64,000 bases of DNA from Mucilaginibacter saanensis (GCF_014200575.1 NZ_JACHBZ010000007.1:124001-188000), one strand, 5' to 3'; numbered from the stretch's first letter, positions 34,283 through 44,166 are shown. Program-made: numbers and translations. The notes: generated by a model not told the origin, from the letters alone.

Positions 34283-35377
34283 ATGGATGTAACAAAAACC
34301 AATCCCGGTATTTTAAGAACCAGGCAACATTTTGAAATTTTAGACGGGCTTAGAGGCATCGCCGCCGTAGCGGTGGTGATATTTCATTTTATGGAATTTG
34401 CAGTTCCCGACTACAGCAATAATTTTATCGCACATAGTTATCTGGCTGTTGATTTCTTTTTTTGTTTATCAGGTTTTGTGATCGCTTATGCCTATGATAG
34501 CAAAGTAGAAAAGCTTGGGGCGTTTCAGTTTATCAAGTTAAGGCTTATTCGTTTGCACCCACTCGTTATCATCGGTTCTGTTCTGGGGCTGCTGTGTTTT
34601 ATTTTTGACCCGTTTAGTAATCTTCATACCGCATATAGTGCAGGCAACGTTTTTCTCATGTTCCTGTCTTCGTGCTTTTTGATACCTTATCCCATTGTGC
34701 ATGAGCGTTATTTTAACCTTTTTCATTTAAACCCGCCCACCTGGTCGTTGTTTTGGGAGTACATAGCCAACCTGTTTTACGTACTCATTCTTTATAAATT
34801 ACGCAACCGGATATTGTGGTTTTTGGTGGCGATTGCCGCAATAGCACTTTGTTATGAATCTTACTATTCGGGTTACTTGGGTGTTGGCTGGGGCGGAGAT
34901 AATTTTTGGGGTGGCGGCGTCAGGATATTCTTTTCTTTCCTGGCGGGGATGTTGGTTTACAGGTCAAACTGGATCATCAGATCCCGGCTGGGGTTTGTTT
35001 TTATGGGGATATTATTGGCTATAGTGTTTTTAGTGCCCTTTTCAGATAAGGCTAACCGGATAACGGACCCGGTGATCGTAATCTTCTACCTCCCGTTTTT
35101 GATTGCCCTGGGTGCAGGCGCACATCTGACTAATACTTACAGCAGGATATGCAAGTTTTTTGGAGATATATCTTACCCGCTTTATATGATTCACTACCCG
35201 TTTCTTTGGATATTTTTAAGCTACGTAGAGGTAAAAAAGCCGGGCATGAGTCAAATGGAAATAATTATTCCGATGGCGGTAGTACTGTTAATAGGCCTTG
35301 CTTTTTTGGTAATGACCTTATTGGATATGCCGATCCACAGGGATCTTAAAAACAGAATGGATAAAAAGTTGAGGTAA
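34283..35377 (+). CDS. OafA-type membrane acyltransferase (acyltransferase 3), copy A
   Basis: The 364-residue protein is an integral membrane acyltransferase (PF01757) that moves acetyl or similar groups onto cell-surface sugars. It has about ten membrane helices. Typical marks are FEILDGLRGIAAVAVVIFHF (first helix with the catalytic His), AVDFFFCLSGFVIAYAY, RLIRLHPLV and a late FGDISYPLYMIHYPFLWIF. It resembles closely the protein at 42480-43571: the two share near-identical N-terminal 150 residues and the same order of motifs. It is a single gene with no polysaccharide locus beside it. Confidence 0.9.
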   Translation: MDVTKTNPGILRTRQHFEILDGLRGIAAVAVVIFHFMEFAVPDYSNNFIAHSYLAVDFFFCLSGFVIAYAYDSKVEKLGAFQFIKLRLIRLHPLVIIGSVLGLLCFIFDPFSNLHTAYSAGNVFLMFLSSCFLIPYPIVHERYFNLFHLNPPTWSLFWEYIANLFYVLILYKLRNRILWFLVAIAAIALCYESYYSGYLGVGWGGDNFWGGGVRIFFSFLAGMLVYRSNWIIRSRLGFVFMGILLAIVFLVPFSDKANRITDPVIVIFYLPFLIALGAGAHLTNTYSRICKFFGDISYPLYMIHYPFLWIFLSYVEVKKPGMSQMEIIIPMAVVLLIGLAFLVMTLLDMPIHRDLKNRMDKKLR

Positions 35378-35441
35378 CATCAGGGGCATTATTTCATCTA
35401 TATTTCTTTATACCGGTCAATTTTTAGTTAAACAAACTGCC

Positions 35442-36476
35442 CTAAAATTGACTTTCAAAAAATAATTCATTTTCTAAGAATAGCTGGGGATATAATTGAT
35501 TTTGACGGATTGTTTTTTTATAATCATAAAGCATCTGCTTATATACCGGGCTATCAACTTTCCTTTCACTGTCTTTTAACAGCAATGCCTGCACATAAAC
35601 CTTAAAAAGATTTGCATCCATTTTATCAACTATTAAATCGATAACTCTCGCATCTGTGGCCATATAAGGGTATTGTTCACAATAATTGCTGATCATTATC
35701 CTGGCTGTGTTAAATAGGGTTTCCATAAATGGAGTAACCTGATTTTTATCTCCATCAAAACAGTTTTGTAAAGAATAGTATATTTTTACAGCCTCTTCTT
35801 TTTTTCCAATACAGAGGTATTCATTCAGCATAATTACTTTAAAAAGGAAATTGTATCCATTTGATATATCTGTTATGTTTCTGTAGTGTTTGTCCAGAAC
35901 CTGTATAAACCGGATTGTTTTTTTAGGATTTTGGCAGATTTTTAAAGTAATAACTCCAATTAAATATAGCACCTCATCTGCCAAATTATCTCTAAACCCA
36001 ATCTGTTTAACAGGAGGGTTAAAGCAAAATTGGGTTATCTCTTTAAAACAATCGTCCTTAATAACGCCATACTTAAGATAGGCAAAAATTGTGCGCAGGC
36101 ATTTGAGCGGATTAATAGCCAGCCCAAGATAATCTTCCATAGCTATGGTGCCCATCCGGTTAATATAGCTCGCCAGCTCATTTAAATCAAGCCTGATCAC
36201 TGCAATAATGGCCAGATTTGAAAATAACAGTATCTTTCTTCTGTTAGAAAGCTGATGCTTTAGTAAAAAAGTAAAAGACTTTTGATAGTTTAAATTGATT
36301 AGCTCCAACCCCAAATGAAAATCAAAAATTTCCTGGTCACAGTCATGATTAAAATATTGGATTAAGGCATCACTATTTTGTGTTTTGAGCGGGTCGTTAT
36401 TAAGCAGGTCACTTAAGAAGCTTATTATTTTTATTTTATCATTAGCGGTTAGTTCAATTTTTGATAACAGGTACAA
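35442..36476 (-). CDS. C-terminal helical part of the NACHT/STAND-like protein, out of frame with it
   Basis: The 344-residue frame has no ATG for the first 107 codons and needs a TTG start, four bases past the stop of the upstream ATPase gene, in another frame. It reads as an alpha-helical, TPR-like or HEAT-like solenoid rich in Leu, Ile, Asn and Lys (e.g. KIELTANDKIKIISFLSDLLNNDP). No known domain name is assigned. The frame opens just before the ATPase stop (codons CAG TAT AGC AGC TTG) so that deletion of one C at 36491-36492 would join both into one protein. This points to a broken gene rather than to a separate one. Confidence 0.6.
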   Translation of the reverse strand: MYLLSKIELTANDKIKIISFLSDLLNNDPLKTQNSDALIQYFNHDCDQEIFDFHLGLELINLNYQKSFTFLLKHQLSNRRKILLFSNLAIIAVIRLDLNELASYINRMGTIAMEDYLGLAINPLKCLRTIFAYLKYGVIKDDCFKEITQFCFNPPVKQIGFRDNLADEVLYLIGVITLKICQNPKKTIRFIQVLDKHYRNITDISNGYNFLFKVIMLNEYLCIGKKEEAVKIYYSLQNCFDGDKNQVTPFMETLFNTARIMISNYCEQYPYMATDARVIDLIVDKMDANLFKVYVQALLLKDSERKVDSPVYKQMLYDYKKTIRQNQLYPQLFLENELFFESQF

Positions 36477-36480
36477 GCTG

Positions 36481-37995
36481 CTATACTGGTTTTATTTTTA
36501 CAGCATAAATTAAATACCATTTTATTACGCCAAGCCGGCACCCCATATTTAAAAGCTGATTAATGTTTTGTACCAGCTGTTTATCAAACAGGTCGTTATT
36601 GTTAAAAAGAATGGTTTTAGCAATTGAAAACTCAAGAAAATGGATATTGCCAAATTCAATATTGGTTTTGTGCAGAATGGTATAACCGGTATTTACTTCC
36701 TGAAAAAAACCAATGCTCAATAACTCCAGATAGGCATTATTGTGTTTTTTGATCAAATCAATCACCCTGCACTTATCCGCCTTAAAGTTTCCCTTTCTTA
36801 AGTCCATCTCTTTTATTATTTCCTTTATCAGGAAAAACTTTTCGGTAGCATAGGTGCCGGCGTATAGTTTGTCGGCTATAAAGCTAAATATCAGCTTGTG
36901 AATAGCTGTTTCATCACTGTTTTTGGGATTAAAGCTGGTCTTATGTTGCTTGTGATAAATTTGGAAGTATAATGGATGATTAAGGATTTCGGCCAGGTTG
37001 GGCGCTAAGTTTTCAGGAATCACTTTTGAAGCAGATTTGCCAGACAATTCGGTAATTTCCCGGATATTAAAAAGGGGGACATTAGTTACCAGATTATGAT
37101 TGATCAGATCGCCGAGAAACCAGATATCCTTTTCTTTTTCAAAGCTATTGATATTATTGATCCAGGTTGATGAACGCATGGTCAAAACAAGTTTAAAGCA
37201 ATCGTTCAGTTGATAAATGGAAATAATATCCATCAATTGGGTTATAAGCGCCCTGAACTGCCCTTGTTTAAATAAGATTTCATCAACACCATCAATCATC
37301 AGAAAAAAACGCTCTTTTTTTCGCTGCTGGGTTTTCAATAAAGTAACAAAGTCATCTTCGGTTGAATATCCCATTAACGAAAGCAGCCAGCCGTTTAAAT
37401 CGCGGCCACTTAAATGCACATTCAACATAGCATTGCTGCTAAAAAAAAGGATGACCTCATTTGCGTCTGTAATGGTCATTCGTTCGTCTATCCAATGGCA
37501 AAGGGCCAAAGTTTTTCCATATCCAGCGGGGGCTACAAGTACGGTAGCGTTATACCGGCTGTTTAAAAATGCCTGAAAATGATCATCAATAAACTTCCGC
37601 TTGATGGTCATCGCATATGCTATGCCCGATCGGCCTTTTAAGGCCTGCATCGTAAAGCCAGTCATTTTGTGAGCATTTGTTTTCAAAATATCCCAATCAA
37701 CGGCAGGCATTTCTGCATAGTTGGATATACTGCTTTGAGCTTTGAGGAAATCGTCCCAGCCGCGGTAATCGCAGTATTTTGCCAGCGTGTCTAATGTAAA
37801 TAAGGATGGATCAAATCTGGAGAATGCGAAACCATACATGCGTTTAATGGTAGTTTCGCTGATTTGCTTTTGAGTTTTATCGAAAATCATTGTTGCAAGC
37901 CATTTGCACTCTGATGGGATATCAACTGACAGACCCGAAATAAGACAAATATGTTTTTTCAGGCTTTCAATGTAATATGTAGAAAATTTTGACAT
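36481..37995 (-). CDS. NACHT/STAND-like ATPase, probably truncated by a frameshift
   Basis: The 504-residue protein has an N-terminal helical DNA-binding-like part (about 1-90, ISETTIKRMYGFAFSRF and LDTLAKYC), a linker, then a P-loop NTPase domain: Walker A APAGYGKT at 155-162, Walker B FFLMIDGVDE at 230-239 and a sensor-like LVLTMRSSTW near 270. Winged-helix and helical parts follow. STAND ATPases of this form are signalling switches, and many NACHT proteins in bacteria are anti-phage sensors. This copy ends where a solenoid sensor domain should begin, and that domain is found in the next frame. It may be inactive or need recoding. Confidence 0.75.
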   Translation of the reverse strand: MSKFSTYYIESLKKHICLISGLSVDIPSECKWLATMIFDKTQKQISETTIKRMYGFAFSRFDPSLFTLDTLAKYCDYRGWDDFLKAQSSISNYAEMPAVDWDILKTNAHKMTGFTMQALKGRSGIAYAMTIKRKFIDDHFQAFLNSRYNATVLVAPAGYGKTLALCHWIDERMTITDANEVILFFSSNAMLNVHLSGRDLNGWLLSLMGYSTEDDFVTLLKTQQRKKERFFLMIDGVDEILFKQGQFRALITQLMDIISIYQLNDCFKLVLTMRSSTWINNINSFEKEKDIWFLGDLINHNLVTNVPLFNIREITELSGKSASKVIPENLAPNLAEILNHPLYFQIYHKQHKTSFNPKNSDETAIHKLIFSFIADKLYAGTYATEKFFLIKEIIKEMDLRKGNFKADKCRVIDLIKKHNNAYLELLSIGFFQEVNTGYTILHKTNIEFGNIHFLEFSIAKTILFNNNDLFDKQLVQNINQLLNMGCRLGVIKWYLIYAVKIKPV

Positions 37996-38327
37996 GTTAT
38001 GAAATCAATAATAGTTAGGGGTTCTTTAATCGATGGCTATATCAGTCAATTTGCACGCGGTCATCCGTTGGTACCTGGAAGCATACTCTTTATATGAAAC
38101 AATTATAGAGGGCCGCCTTGCTTTATGTTTTTTTAACTTTTAAAGTGAGGTACTAAGTAAGCAGCTTAACAGCAGCTAAAAAAAAAAAGACTACGCACAT
38201 CTACGCACTGAAGTTAAGTGATTGATTGTCAGTTATTATTTGATTGGGCTCAGTGTTGGTTGGACGCGGATTTATAATGACGGGTATCAGATGATGCGAT
38301 ATCTTTTCTGAATATCTTACTGTTTAA
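37996..38327. other. Intergenic region upstream of the ATPase gene
   Basis: About 330 bases separate the ATPase gene from the end of the TPR-LuxR gene, both on the minus strand. A poly-A run lies at 38179-38190 with CTACGCACATCTACGCACTG just after it, a short direct repeat. No gene, RNA or terminator is clear. Confidence 0.4.
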
Positions 38328-39803
38328 TCAGATCCGGGTCATCATCACATTAAGGTCTACGTTAGAAGGGACACCCAGTTTTTTTCTTATCCTGTATTTT
38401 TTCCCCTCAACAGCCCTAACGGAGGTTCTGGTATAGCGGGCAATCTCTTTGGTTTCGAAATTTAGGCGGAGCAATACACAAAATTCAATTTCAGATGCAA
38501 CCAGGTTTGGGGCTATGTTAAACAGTTTCTTACTAAATTCAGCATCAAATTCATTGTATTTCATTAAAAAGGCAGGGTTATTATTTATAGCCAGCTCAAC
38601 AATTTCTTTTAATTCGGCCGATTTAAAAACAGGGCTAAAGTTGCCGTTATGTTCTAATTTTTTCATCAGGTCGTCTATTTCTTTAGCCTTTTCCTGTTGA
38701 ACCTTTTTCAACCGGTGCAAGTAAACGCAAACTGCGGATATCGTTATTATAAAGAAGATGCTTGTTGTAAGGATAATCCAATAGATCCTGCGCTTGTTTT
38801 CTGATAATTGCTGTGCATCATTTTTAGCTATATAACCTAAGGGCGTTTTTATGGCATTTTTTTCAACCCTGGCAATACTGTCGCTCAGTTGCATACCCAT
38901 ATCAAGATATTTCTGGGCCTCCCTGTTTTGTTTTAGCGCAATGCATACTTTTGACAAACCCATATAGATGTCCCTGATATGGTACCCGTTTTTTAACTCG
39001 GTATAGGCAACTAAAGCTTTTTGGTAATATATTTCAGATTCCCTGTATCTGTGTTCACGGTAAAAAAGCTCCCCCAGATCAGTGGATGCCATTCCCTTTG
39101 CATGTAAGTTGTAAATATTGTGTTGGGCAGATAAGTTGATTGCCCTATTCAGATAGTATGCTGCGGAATCATATTGCTTAAGCTTAAAATAGATATCGCC
39201 CATGTTCACAACCGCTGTTGACAGGCGTATTACATATTTGCTTTTTTTGCTGATCTTAAGTTGCTCATCATAGCTTTTTTGCCTGAACATTAATGTTGTT
39301 CTTAAATTACCGCCCGACATTTCATTATTCAACCCTAACGAAAAACAAATATTCCCGATACGGAAATGCCTGACATCGGCATCCGGAATATGCAGCGCCA
39401 AAGGAATGGCGTTCAGCAAAGTCTGCCTGCCTTCTTTATAGAATCCTAAATAGGTGTAACTGGTTCCTTTAATGATGGAGAGTAGTGTAAGGGAGGTTGT
39501 GTCATGAAGTTTTGCCGCGAGTTCTTCGCCCTCGGTTGAATATCTGAAGGCATCTTCCCATCTGCTGGCATCGTAGCATTTTACGCCGCAAATTACCTTA
39601 GCTTTAAGCATCCCCTGCTCATAGCCTATTGCTTTGGAGGCATTATAAATGATGTTCCCGAGGGTAAGACAACGCTTAGTGTCATGTGACTGATCAATAA
39701 TGGCATATATACTATCTATTTGCTTTACACGGTATTGCGCATAGCTGTTACTGCCGCAAAAAGCTAATGCGGCTGCAATTAGTCCTGCAAAAAACAGCTT
39801 CAT
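38328..39803 (-). CDS. TPR sensor with membrane helix and LuxR-type DNA-binding end
   Basis: The 491-residue protein has a signal peptide (MKLFFAGLIAAALAFCGSNSYAQ), then about 300 residues of tetratricopeptide repeats (for example ADVRHFRIGNICFSLGLNNE and AVVNMGDIYFKLKQYDSAAYYLNRAI), one membrane helix near 340-365 (YWIILTTSIFFIITISAVCVYL), a cytoplasmic coiled-coil and a C-terminal LuxR-like helix-turn-helix (EIEFCVLLRLNFETKEIARYTRTSVRAVEGKKYRIRKKL). This one-component arrangement senses in the periplasm and binds DNA in the cytoplasm; it is widespread in Bacteroidota. Target genes are unknown. Confidence 0.85.
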   Translation of the reverse strand: MKLFFAGLIAAALAFCGSNSYAQYRVKQIDSIYAIIDQSHDTKRCLTLGNIIYNASKAIGYEQGMLKAKVICGVKCYDASRWEDAFRYSTEGEELAAKLHDTTSLTLLSIIKGTSYTYLGFYKEGRQTLLNAIPLALHIPDADVRHFRIGNICFSLGLNNEMSGGNLRTTLMFRQKSYDEQLKISKKSKYVIRLSTAVVNMGDIYFKLKQYDSAAYYLNRAINLSAQHNIYNLHAKGMASTDLGELFYREHRYRESEIYYQKALVAYTELKNGYHIRDIYMGLSKVCIALKQNREAQKYLDMGMQLSDSIARVEKNAIKTPLGYIAKNDAQQLSENKRRIYWIILTTSIFFIITISAVCVYLHRLKKVQQEKAKEIDDLMKKLEHNGNFSPVFKSAELKEIVELAINNNPAFLMKYNEFDAEFSKKLFNIAPNLVASEIEFCVLLRLNFETKEIARYTRTSVRAVEGKKYRIRKKLGVPSNVDLNVMMTRI

Positions 39804-39957
39804 ATGCTTTGCTAATCAGTTAATATAAATTAAGGGAAAATTTAAAAACTTAAATAATTCAAAGCTATCAAATAGTAGTTAAAGATAACGAAATGGCAAT
39901 AAATGAACATTATAAACAGTTTAACCCGTTTACCATTTTAAATGACCTGTTTATCAA

Positions 39958-41301
39958 TTATTTTAAATTAACTGCATACAAATAACCATCAACACTGCCG
40001 AAATAAATGACGCCGTTATTTACAGCGGGCGAAGACACGATAGGACCCAGGGTATTAAGCTTGTCCATTACCGCCACACTGGTTGCATACAAGGAATTGT
40101 TCATGCCTTTAGCAAGAAAGCTAAAATCAACATCGCCTTTGGGGTTAAGTATCTTAGCGGCATTTTGGGTTCGGCCTGGTGTTGAAAATACGTTGTTAAG
40201 CCTACCTGTATTCAGATCAACTGCAAGTAAGCTACCCGAAAAATCTCCAAAGTAAGCAGTATTGCCAGTAATGGCAGGCGATGAGTAAACATATCCGTGA
40301 GTTTTGTAACGCAACTTTTCTTTACCTGTTTTTGCGTCAAATGCCAGGAAGAGGAAGGTGTCGGACGTACCGAAATATACCATCCCATTTTTGATAACAG
40401 CGGTGGTTAACACCCAGGAACCGTTGGCATCATATTTCCATACCTGTTTTCCGTTATGGGCATTCAGTGCATAAAAAAAGCCATCGCGCGAGCCCATATA
40501 TACCATGCCGCTGGCACAGGCAGGGGACGACTGGATGCCTTCCAGCAGGTGAACAACGGGTTGGTTCCGGGTTTCAAACTTCCATTGCAGTTTGCCCGTA
40601 TGGGCATCCAGTGCATAAAGAAAGGTATCCCAGCTACCAATATAAACCTTGCCCTGGTATAGCGCCGGGCTTGTACGGATAATGCCATTTGTTTTAAATG
40701 CCCATTTCTTTTTGCCTGTATGTGCGTTCAGTGCGTACAGGTTGCCATCGCTGCTGCCAAAATATACGGTGAGGTCTTTGTTATTCAGGTCAAGTACGGG
40801 TGATGACAGGAAAAAATCGTACTGATCTTCCATATACTGATCCTTAGGGCCCATACCCCATAAGCCCTTTGCGCCCACTTTGCGTTCGCCGGCTGTTTTA
40901 AACTTCCAGATCTGTTTGCCTGTCAAGGCATTCAGCGCATAATAAAGGCCATCAAAACTACCAAAGTACACGGTGTTTTTATACACTACAGGCGACGAAT
41001 TAACCGTCCCGCCGGTGGCAAATTCCCATATGGGTTTACCAGTTTGTATATTAATGGCATATAAGTTATGATCCTGGCTGCCAATATAGACGATGCCATT
41101 ACAGATAGCCGGGGATGATAACACTTCGCCACGGGTTTTAAAATTCCATTTAACGGCGCCTAAACCGGTATAGCTATGTTCAGTGTAGGTATTAATGCCC
41201 GTTCCCTGGCTTTGAAATTTGCCAAACGCCATGTTGGGCTGGTTTTGAGCACCGGCAGTATGCAGCCATAAAAAAGCAACAGCAAAGAGATACTTAAACA
41301 T
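39958..41301 (-). CDS. Secreted PQQ-like beta-propeller repeat protein
   Basis: The 447-residue protein starts with a signal peptide (MFKYLFAVAFLWLHTAGAQ) and then has at least eight repeats of the YxGSxDGxLYALNAxTGKxxWKFxT type (YIGSQDHNLYAINIQTGKPIWEF, YFGSFDGLYYALNALTGKQIWKF and so on), each one blade of a PQQ-binding-like propeller. Proteins of this form include BamB and quinoprotein dehydrogenases. It lacks a cytochrome domain, and dehydrogenase metal-binding residues are not evident, so a structural or binding role is more likely. It is monocistronic on the minus strand. Confidence 0.88.
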   Translation of the reverse strand: MFKYLFAVAFLWLHTAGAQNQPNMAFGKFQSQGTGINTYTEHSYTGLGAVKWNFKTRGEVLSSPAICNGIVYIGSQDHNLYAINIQTGKPIWEFATGGTVNSSPVVYKNTVYFGSFDGLYYALNALTGKQIWKFKTAGERKVGAKGLWGMGPKDQYMEDQYDFFLSSPVLDLNNKDLTVYFGSSDGNLYALNAHTGKKKWAFKTNGIIRTSPALYQGKVYIGSWDTFLYALDAHTGKLQWKFETRNQPVVHLLEGIQSSPACASGMVYMGSRDGFFYALNAHNGKQVWKYDANGSWVLTTAVIKNGMVYFGTSDTFLFLAFDAKTGKEKLRYKTHGYVYSSPAITGNTAYFGDFSGSLLAVDLNTGRLNNVFSTPGRTQNAAKILNPKGDVDFSFLAKGMNNSLYATSVAVMDKLNTLGPIVSSPAVNNGVIYFGSVDGYLYAVNLK

Positions 41302-41494
41302 GGTTTTGATAAAGGTTTGAATTGGTTGAGCCTAAAGGTACTAATTACAGATATCTATTAAAGAAAAGCAATGTAGGCTAAAGGGAATTATGCTCATATT
41401 TATAAATTGTGCCTAAGGTGCAAATTGACTTTATTGTAAAACAAAATATACATTTGGTGCTGAGTGTAGTCATATTTAAAATCAAACTACTAAA

Positions 41495-42445
41495 TTGAGT
41501 AAAAAGGAAGCAGATATTATCAATGATGATCCCGTGGCAAATATGTCGGTTGTTGAGGTGGAATCGTACATCAGCGCTATGGAGAAAAGCGCGTTACTCT
41601 ATGAAGAGAGGAATTTTGATGAACGCATAGAGGCCATAGATTTCATCGAATTTCAGCTTATTGGTCAGATTGAGTACCTGCTGCAAAAAGACCATCAGTC
41701 TGCCGGGTTACTTTCGCTGAAAGGTCGTGCTGATAATGTTAAATGTGTACTGGAAGCAGTTGATATTAGCCTGTTTAAACAACTTCGGGAAAATATCCGG
41801 ACAGGAGGACAAAGGGGGACGCAATTTAAAAGCCTGGTTAAGAAATACGTAGGTTTTAATTTGGAGGATAATGAACACCAGGGAGAGCCGGGCTATGATA
41901 ACCTGGATATATTCATCAACGGATTATTCCCGTTCCCGTTTATGCCCGAGCAAACTAAAAACTTGGAGCCGGGAATGGTATACTATCAGAAAACGCCGGC
42001 CAGGATAGTTTTTGAACTGGTAGAGAAATCTCAATTCAATAAAGACGATGTCTTTTTTGATCTCGGGTCTGGCCTGGGTCAAGTAGCTATCCTGGTAAAT
42101 CTTCTCGCCGGAATCAGGACCAGGGGTGTGGAGTTTGAGCCTGCCTTTTGCAATTACGCCAATGATTGCGCTGCAGAGCTTAATATAACCAATGTGGCCT
42201 TTATAAATGCCGATGCACGACAAACATACTACTCGGAAGGAACTATATTTTTCATGTATACACCCTTTACAGGGCAGATACTTCAGGATGTTTTAGAGAT
42301 TTTAAGGGCGGAATCACTACATAGAAAAATTAAGATTATTACCTATGGTCCCTGCACAGCACAGGTGGCCTTGCAGAGCTGGTTGCATTTTGCCGCCCCG
42401 CAAGATACCCATATTTACAAACTGGGTTTTTTTACCAGTTTGTAA
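41495..42445 (+). CDS. Methyltransferase-like protein of the DOT1/class I fold
   Basis: The protein of 316 residues needs a TTG start at 41495; the next ATG (MSVVEVES) is 16 codons later and is also possible. The N-terminal 140 residues are helical and not recognised. From about 180 it has a class I SAM site: VFFDLGSGLGQVAILVNLLAGIRTRGVEFEPAFCNYANDCA, then NADARQTYYSEGTIFFMYTPFTGQILQDVLE. The DLGSGLGQ loop and glutamate-ended second strand match DOT1-like methyltransferases. It is divergent from the beta-propeller gene and ends in a short gap before the convergent acyltransferase gene. Confidence 0.75.
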   Translation: MSKKEADIINDDPVANMSVVEVESYISAMEKSALLYEERNFDERIEAIDFIEFQLIGQIEYLLQKDHQSAGLLSLKGRADNVKCVLEAVDISLFKQLRENIRTGGQRGTQFKSLVKKYVGFNLEDNEHQGEPGYDNLDIFINGLFPFPFMPEQTKNLEPGMVYYQKTPARIVFELVEKSQFNKDDVFFDLGSGLGQVAILVNLLAGIRTRGVEFEPAFCNYANDCAAELNITNVAFINADARQTYYSEGTIFFMYTPFTGQILQDVLEILRAESLHRKIKIITYGPCTAQVALQSWLHFAAPQDTHIYKLGFFTSL

Positions 42446-42479
42446 AGTAAATGAAGATGTTTCTGATATTAACCCGGCT

Positions 42480-43571
42480 TTAAAGCTGTCCCTGTTTCCT
42501 TTTACTGCTTAAGTATTTGCGTACAGGAATATCATAAATAACCATTACCAGGTAAGCTACACCAATCAAAATAGTGGTTGATACAATAATAATAAGGGCC
42601 AGTTGTGCCGGGCCAGGTTTGTGGCTGGCGTAATAGTTTCCGAACATCCATATAAAGGCATAATGCGTCATGTATAGCGGGTACGATATTTTGCCCGAAA
42701 AAGAACAAATTTTCTTTACCCCCTGTGTTAGCGTAGCGCCGGCTCCGAGTGCAACAAGCAACGGAAAGTAGAATATGACAACCGCAGGTTCGGTAAGCCA
42801 GTTCCATTTAGAAAAAGGCATCAGAAACGCCAATGCCAGCAGTACAGCCAGGCCAATAAATCCCAGCTTGTTTTTAATGATCCAGTTGGAGCGGTAAACA
42901 AGCAAGCCTGCTAAAAAAGAATAGGAAATGCGCGCCAAACCATCCCAAAAGCTGTCTTTACCCCATCCGCCCATTAATGATCCGGCCCGATAGCAAACCA
43001 CGCAAACCACCGCTGCCGAAAGTATGGTGAGCAAAAGCAGGTAACGGCGGCCAATACGGTAAAGGATAAAGGCATAAAAAATATTGGCCACATACTCCCA
43101 AAATAATGACCACGCAGGCGCATTAAAACTAAACAGGTTAAAATAGCGATCAGCCATTACCGGATAGGGGATAAGAAAAAGAGAGGTTAAAAATATCAGT
43201 GCCGTTTTACCAAAACTATACAGTTCCGGGTGGCCGCCAAATGGATCAAACAGAAAACCGAGCAAACCCAATACCGACCCAAAAATAACCAAAGGATGCA
43301 ACCTGATGATCCTTGATTTAAAAAACTCTATGATCCCCATTTTTCCGATACGGTCATCATAAGCATAGCCAATAACAAAGCCGGATAGACAGAAGAAAAA
43401 GTCGACCGCCAGGAAACCGTGCCCGATAAAATCCTGACTGTAATCTGAGTAAGCCACTTCCATAAAATGGAAAACCACAACTGCTAAAGCTGCTACGCCC
43501 CTTAATCCGTCAAGAATTTCAAAATGTTGTTTGGTTTTTAGTATGTCCGGACTTAGCTTGGTTTCGTTCAT
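42480..43571 (-). CDS. OafA-type membrane acyltransferase (acyltransferase 3), copy B
   Basis: The 363-residue protein is a clear paralogue of the one at 34283-35377, in the opposite orientation. Both start with a variant of TKQHFEILDGLRG...AVVVFHFME, have VDFFFCLSGFVIGYAYD, the RLHPLVIFGSVLGLL stretch and a late GKISYPLYMTHYAFIWMF. About ten membrane helices and the catalytic His in the first helix are expected. It should acylate surface glycans in the cytoplasmic membrane. It has no polysaccharide neighbours. Confidence 0.9.
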   Translation of the reverse strand: MNETKLSPDILKTKQHFEILDGLRGVAALAVVVFHFMEVAYSDYSQDFIGHGFLAVDFFFCLSGFVIGYAYDDRIGKMGIIEFFKSRIIRLHPLVIFGSVLGLLGFLFDPFGGHPELYSFGKTALIFLTSLFLIPYPVMADRYFNLFSFNAPAWSLFWEYVANIFYAFILYRIGRRYLLLLTILSAAVVCVVCYRAGSLMGGWGKDSFWDGLARISYSFLAGLLVYRSNWIIKNKLGFIGLAVLLALAFLMPFSKWNWLTEPAVVIFYFPLLVALGAGATLTQGVKKICSFSGKISYPLYMTHYAFIWMFGNYYASHKPGPAQLALIIIVSTTILIGVAYLVMVIYDIPVRKYLSSKRKQGQL

Positions 43572-43682
43572 AGATAACTGTTGTTATAAGGTAAAATCTG
43601 ATAGTGTAATTGCGCGCCGGGGTTGCGCACGGCTTCAAGAATACCGAATTATAACAATTTTACCAAATTTTTAAGCAAGTTA

Positions 43683-44141
43683 CTATCCTTTATAGGATAA
43701 TAAGCCCGTCAGTTTTTTATTGAACGCGCTGGCATCAGTTCCCAGTGCCGAGAAAAAATTTTGATCAAAATCCTCCACCGTGATAACCGCCTGTTTGATG
43801 ATCTGTTTACCTTCATCGGTTAGCATCACCGTTTTTGCCCGGGTGTCAATAGCGTGTTCCTGCCGTTTAAGTAAACCTTTGGCTTGCAGGGTGCGCAACA
43901 CCGTGGAGGTGGTCATCGGGTCAATTTTGGTATGGGTAGATAGCAATACCTGGGTTACATCCTTATGGTGTAAAGTAAGCCAGTGCGTACTTGCCAGCAA
44001 TACATACTGCGAATGGGTTAAATCATACTGCTCCAGGGCTTTTTTAATTTCACGTTGCCATAAATTGGTAACCTGCCATAATAAAAATCCGCTGCTGTCT
44101 TCCGCATTATCAAAGTTAAATGTATTATCTGTCTGCTTCAT
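43683..44141 (-). CDS. MarR family transcriptional regulator
   Basis: The 152-residue protein has the winged helix-turn-helix of MarR proteins: HSQYVLLASTHWLTLHHKDVTQVLLSTHTKIDPMTTSTVLRTLQAKGLLKRQEHAIDTRAKTVMLTDEGKQII, with the wing around RQEHAIDTRAKTV. N- and C-terminal helices form the dimer interface. MarR proteins repress their targets and are relieved by small phenolic or oxidising ligands. A TAAGT-N2-ACTTA palindrome lies 25 bases before its start codon and again, in longer form, before the SRPBCC gene next door, so self-control and control of that gene are likely. Confidence 0.92.
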   Translation of the reverse strand: MKQTDNTFNFDNAEDSSGFLLWQVTNLWQREIKKALEQYDLTHSQYVLLASTHWLTLHHKDVTQVLLSTHTKIDPMTTSTVLRTLQAKGLLKRQEHAIDTRAKTVMLTDEGKQIIKQAVITVEDFDQNFFSALGTDASAFNKKLTGLLSYKG

Positions 44142-44166
44142 TTCTTACTGTTTTGTGCCGCATGCT

